This document shows, in pieces, positions 61,773 to 64,000 of a stretch of DNA of 64,000 bases; position 1 is the stretch's first letter; each line of letters starts with the position of its first letter. The position numbers were made by a program, and so were the translations under genes. Source of the DNA: Phymatolithon calcareum (taxonomy: Eukaryota > Rhodophyta > Florideophyceae > Hapalidiales); NCBI GenBank assembly GCA_977006965.1, contig OZ345384.1:806001-870000 (forward strand), in the 5' to 3' direction. The notes beneath the pieces were generated by a model. It ran no database searches and was not told the DNA's origin. It was given only the letters and a program-made list of their open reading frames with translations.

Positions 61773-63813
61773 CAAATATTGGAGAATTGCAACAATGAAT
61801 GTGGGGGGTTCTCTCGAGACCCCCGAGTACCTTCGAAAGTTCGTGAATAACCACGGAGTCGACGTTATTGGACTCACCGAAACACATTTGAGGTCTGAAG
61901 CACGTATCCGGACTGAAATGTTCACAATGAATGTCCCTAGACCTGAACTCGTCACACAAGATGGGCCCAACCACCAAAATTCCTCGAGCCACAGGCGTGG
62001 ATCCGCGAAAAACTTTGGAGGCGTATCACTTGTCTTCCGAAGAGGATGTGGAGCGAAGCTTATCTTCAAGTACGCAAAGATTCATTACAAAGTCCTCATT
62101 GCCCAAGTAGGAAACCTGAAAATTGGGGTGGTATATATGTCACCTAAATCCACGCGCCAAGAAACAGAAAAGTGTCTTTCGCTCATAAACAGACATGCAA
62201 GAGGCCAGGCCATCATCTGCGGAGACTGGAATGCAGGACCTAAATCATGGGATAAGAAATCCAACAGAAGAGGAAACCAAGTGGAAAAGTGGGCAGAAGA
62301 AAAAGGATGGATGCTAAAAGCCCACTCGGAACCGACGTTCGAGACCAAGAATTACACGAGTAATATCGACTTTTTCGCGACAAAAGGGATAACCACGTCA
62401 AACGCAAGCTCTCCGGAAGATATATGGACAGGAAGAGCACAGCACAAACTGGTGTGCATCCGCCTCAGAAGCCGACAAGACCAAGAACACTCCCAATCTA
62501 GAAGACCAATCAGTATGCGAAACTGGAATGATGAGAAGCAAAGGATCTCGAACAAGGAGCAGATGAGAGATCGCATTGAAATCTTGAAAAACTGCACCTC
62601 TGCCGGAAAATTAGAGAGTATCTACAAGAAGATAGTCGAACTCGGAGGGAAGGCACGTCAGGACACAAAAGTCCAAAAAGTGGCCCGCAGCTACAACAAG
62701 GAGCTTCCCGCGATTATAGAAAGCCTCGAAAAGTGCAAACCCTCAAGAGAGTTGCACAAGGCATACAAGAAACTTGTCAAAACGTGGTGCGAGCCTTGGA
62801 GAACAAGGAAGCGTATTCCGGCACGATACAAATCATTCTGGAGCATTGAGCTCGACAAACTGGCCCTGAGACGAAAGAAACTCTACATAAGAGCCAGAAT
62901 GACGCAAAGACCTGAAGACTGGGGACTATACCACGAGTGTAAACACCAAGTACGGACAAAGGTAAACAAGCGGAAATACGAACAGTATCTAGAGTACATC
63001 TCTGAGCTAGAGGAGAAGGACGGACAAACTGCCCTGAAACAGCTAGCCAGGATGAAGAAGAAAATCAGAAGACGAACGGAAAGAAACAAGATGACCGGAA
63101 GATCAATGCACAGTACCAGATTCTCTGCCCACATATCAAAAACATGCCATAGTCCCGAAAAGTGGCAACCTGGGCTAAGCAAGTTCACATGTCCTAAAGA
63201 CATGAGGGACACCATTGAAAAAGCCATCCGGAGATCGCCAACTGGAAAGGCACCCGGCCTGGACGAAGTTAAGGCAGAGATGCTGAAAGTCAATGTTTCT
63301 CTGAATGCAGACGCGCTTACGGCCTTGTGGAGAGCCTGTGGGAGGTGTGGAGATTTGCCCCTCCACTGGCAGAAAGCACTCCTCGTCCCAATACACAAGA
63401 GCGGGACACACGAGGAACCGGGAAACTATCGCCCAATATCCCTGCTTAGCCAAGCAAGGAAAATCATAGAGACGGCCATCGATATCAAGCTGCGAAAGGT
63501 ATACGACAACCACTGGTACCAACTTGGCTTCCAAAAGGGAAAAAGTACTGAGCTGGCCATTCTAAAGGCCACGGAGCTGCTGAAAGGAGGCCAGCGATGC
63601 GTAGCAGTCCTGGACCTGAAAGCGGCATACGACACAGTTCCGACAAAACACTTAGTGAAACGAATGAGACGAGTGCTACCTCCCGAGGTCTGCACCATGG
63701 CCGAGGCATTTCTGTCACCCTCGTGGGTTTCAACAATTGGGGATGCTGACAAGAAGTGGTTTTTAGTGGACAGGGGTGTACCACAGGGGTCTCCACTCAG
63801 CCCGAGTCTGTAG
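61762..63813 (+). pseudogene. LINE ORF2: endonuclease and reverse transcriptase
   Basis: 683 codons from the ATG at 61762, which lies inside the last codons of ORF1 (11-base overlap). Endonuclease (residues 10-230): ATMNVGG, DVIGLTETHLRSEA, ICGDWNAGPKSW near residue 154, and SNIDFFATKG. Linker 230-480. RT: KAPGLDEVKAEML (about 495), VPIHKSG with NYRPISLLSQARKIIE, QLGFQKGKSTELAI, motif A VLDLKAAYDTVPTKH (about 616), and motif B VPQGSPLSPSL (674). TAG at 63811 replaces the Tyr that precedes NIFMDEF in the copy at 10.5 kb. Beyond it, in a shifted frame, SPILFADDVLLSAKSPAALQ carries the catalytic FADD. Confidence 0.9.
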
Positions 63814-63976
63814 AACATTTTTATGGATGAGTTCGCCGATCTTATTCGCAGACGACGTTCTTCTGTCAGCGAAATCACCTGCTGCATTGCAAGGCATGCT
63901 GGACATAGCTACTCGGTGGGCCGAAGAGCGCGGTATGACATGGAATACGAAAAAGGGAAAAAGCGAGATCCTATAA
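63814..63976 (+). pseudogene. LINE ORF2 continuation (motif C), shifted
   Basis: After the nonsense codon, NIFMDEFADLIRRRR is followed by a frame change caused by a missing segment of about 50 bp. The new frame reads ILFADDVLLSAKSPAALQ, TRWAEERGMTWNTKKGKSEI and stops at 63974. Everything expected next (thumb, C-terminal Cys/His module) lies beyond the window. Confidence 0.8.
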
Positions 63977-64000
63977 TCAGAGGAAACAGCAAGCGAAACA

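Larger units (their letters stand above)
60950..64000 (+). mobile_element. LINE-A, 5' two thirds, running off the window
   Basis: ORF1, then ORF2 with APE-type endonuclease and RT. DNA similarity to the 15.75-15.85 kb LINE begins upstream of ORF1 at about 61060. ORF1 contains a stop and a shift. ORF2 has a TAG at 63811, a deletion after 63838 and another stop at 63974, so this copy is also inactive, but it is the best preserved. Confidence 0.9.

Overview
The window is eukaryotic and consists almost entirely of transposable elements. There is no operon logic. Coding signal is broken into short blocks, introns are short GT-AG (58-91 bp), and coding pieces are separated by stops, frameshifts and nested insertions. 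The lineage cannot be fixed from the sequence. The Ty3/Gypsy polyprotein (integrase followed by a chromodomain-like C-terminus), the Copia Gag fragment and the mix of MULE, Harbinger-type, piggyBac-like and BED-finger (hAT-like) relics remind me most of an oomycete or a related repeat-rich protist. That is inference from family resemblance, and an animal such as a nematode is not excluded.

Layout. 0.3-9.3 kb: decayed coding sequence, a 1.0 kb MULE with perfect terminal repeats, a MITE, a broken Harbinger/IS5-like transposase, a second MULE family, and a long-TIR element. 9.6-15.75 kb: one minus-strand LINE split by a MULE, which is itself split by a piggyBac-like element and by a small LINE tail; three layers of nesting can be read in order. 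16.9-18.4 kb: a short LTR retrotransposon that keeps only part of gag. 18.4-20.5 kb: LINE debris and a BED zinc finger. 21.4-23.9 kb: a transposase remnant and an unrecognised multi-exon gene. 27.2-35.4 kb: LINE relics of several families, a second piggyBac-like copy inserted into a LINE, and a solo LTR. 36.5-40.2 kb: an imperfect inverted duplication in which each arm carries an intact gene for a 68-residue secreted peptide with eight cysteines. 40.1-47.9 kb: unrecognised coding fragments, a 1.8 kb TIR element, a tRNA-derived SINE relic and a Copia gag remnant. 48.79-54.04 kb: a complete, young Ty3/Gypsy element with two inactivating lesions. 54.4-54.7 kb: a complete SINE. 55.9-58 kb: LINE relics. 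60.02-60.57 kb: a hAT-type MITE. 60.9 kb to the end: a LINE with ORF1, endonuclease and reverse transcriptase, running off the window.

Best candidates for something new: (1) the inverted pair of secreted cysteine-rich peptide genes, whose signal peptides are identical and whose mature regions differ almost only by amino-acid-changing substitutions, each with the same near-perfect palindrome upstream; (2) a piggyBac-like family whose two copies are both flanked by CTAG instead of TTAA; (3) two LTR families that share TATA box, putative primer site and polypurine tract but differ in size and age. Apart from the peptide genes, few intact host genes can be defended.
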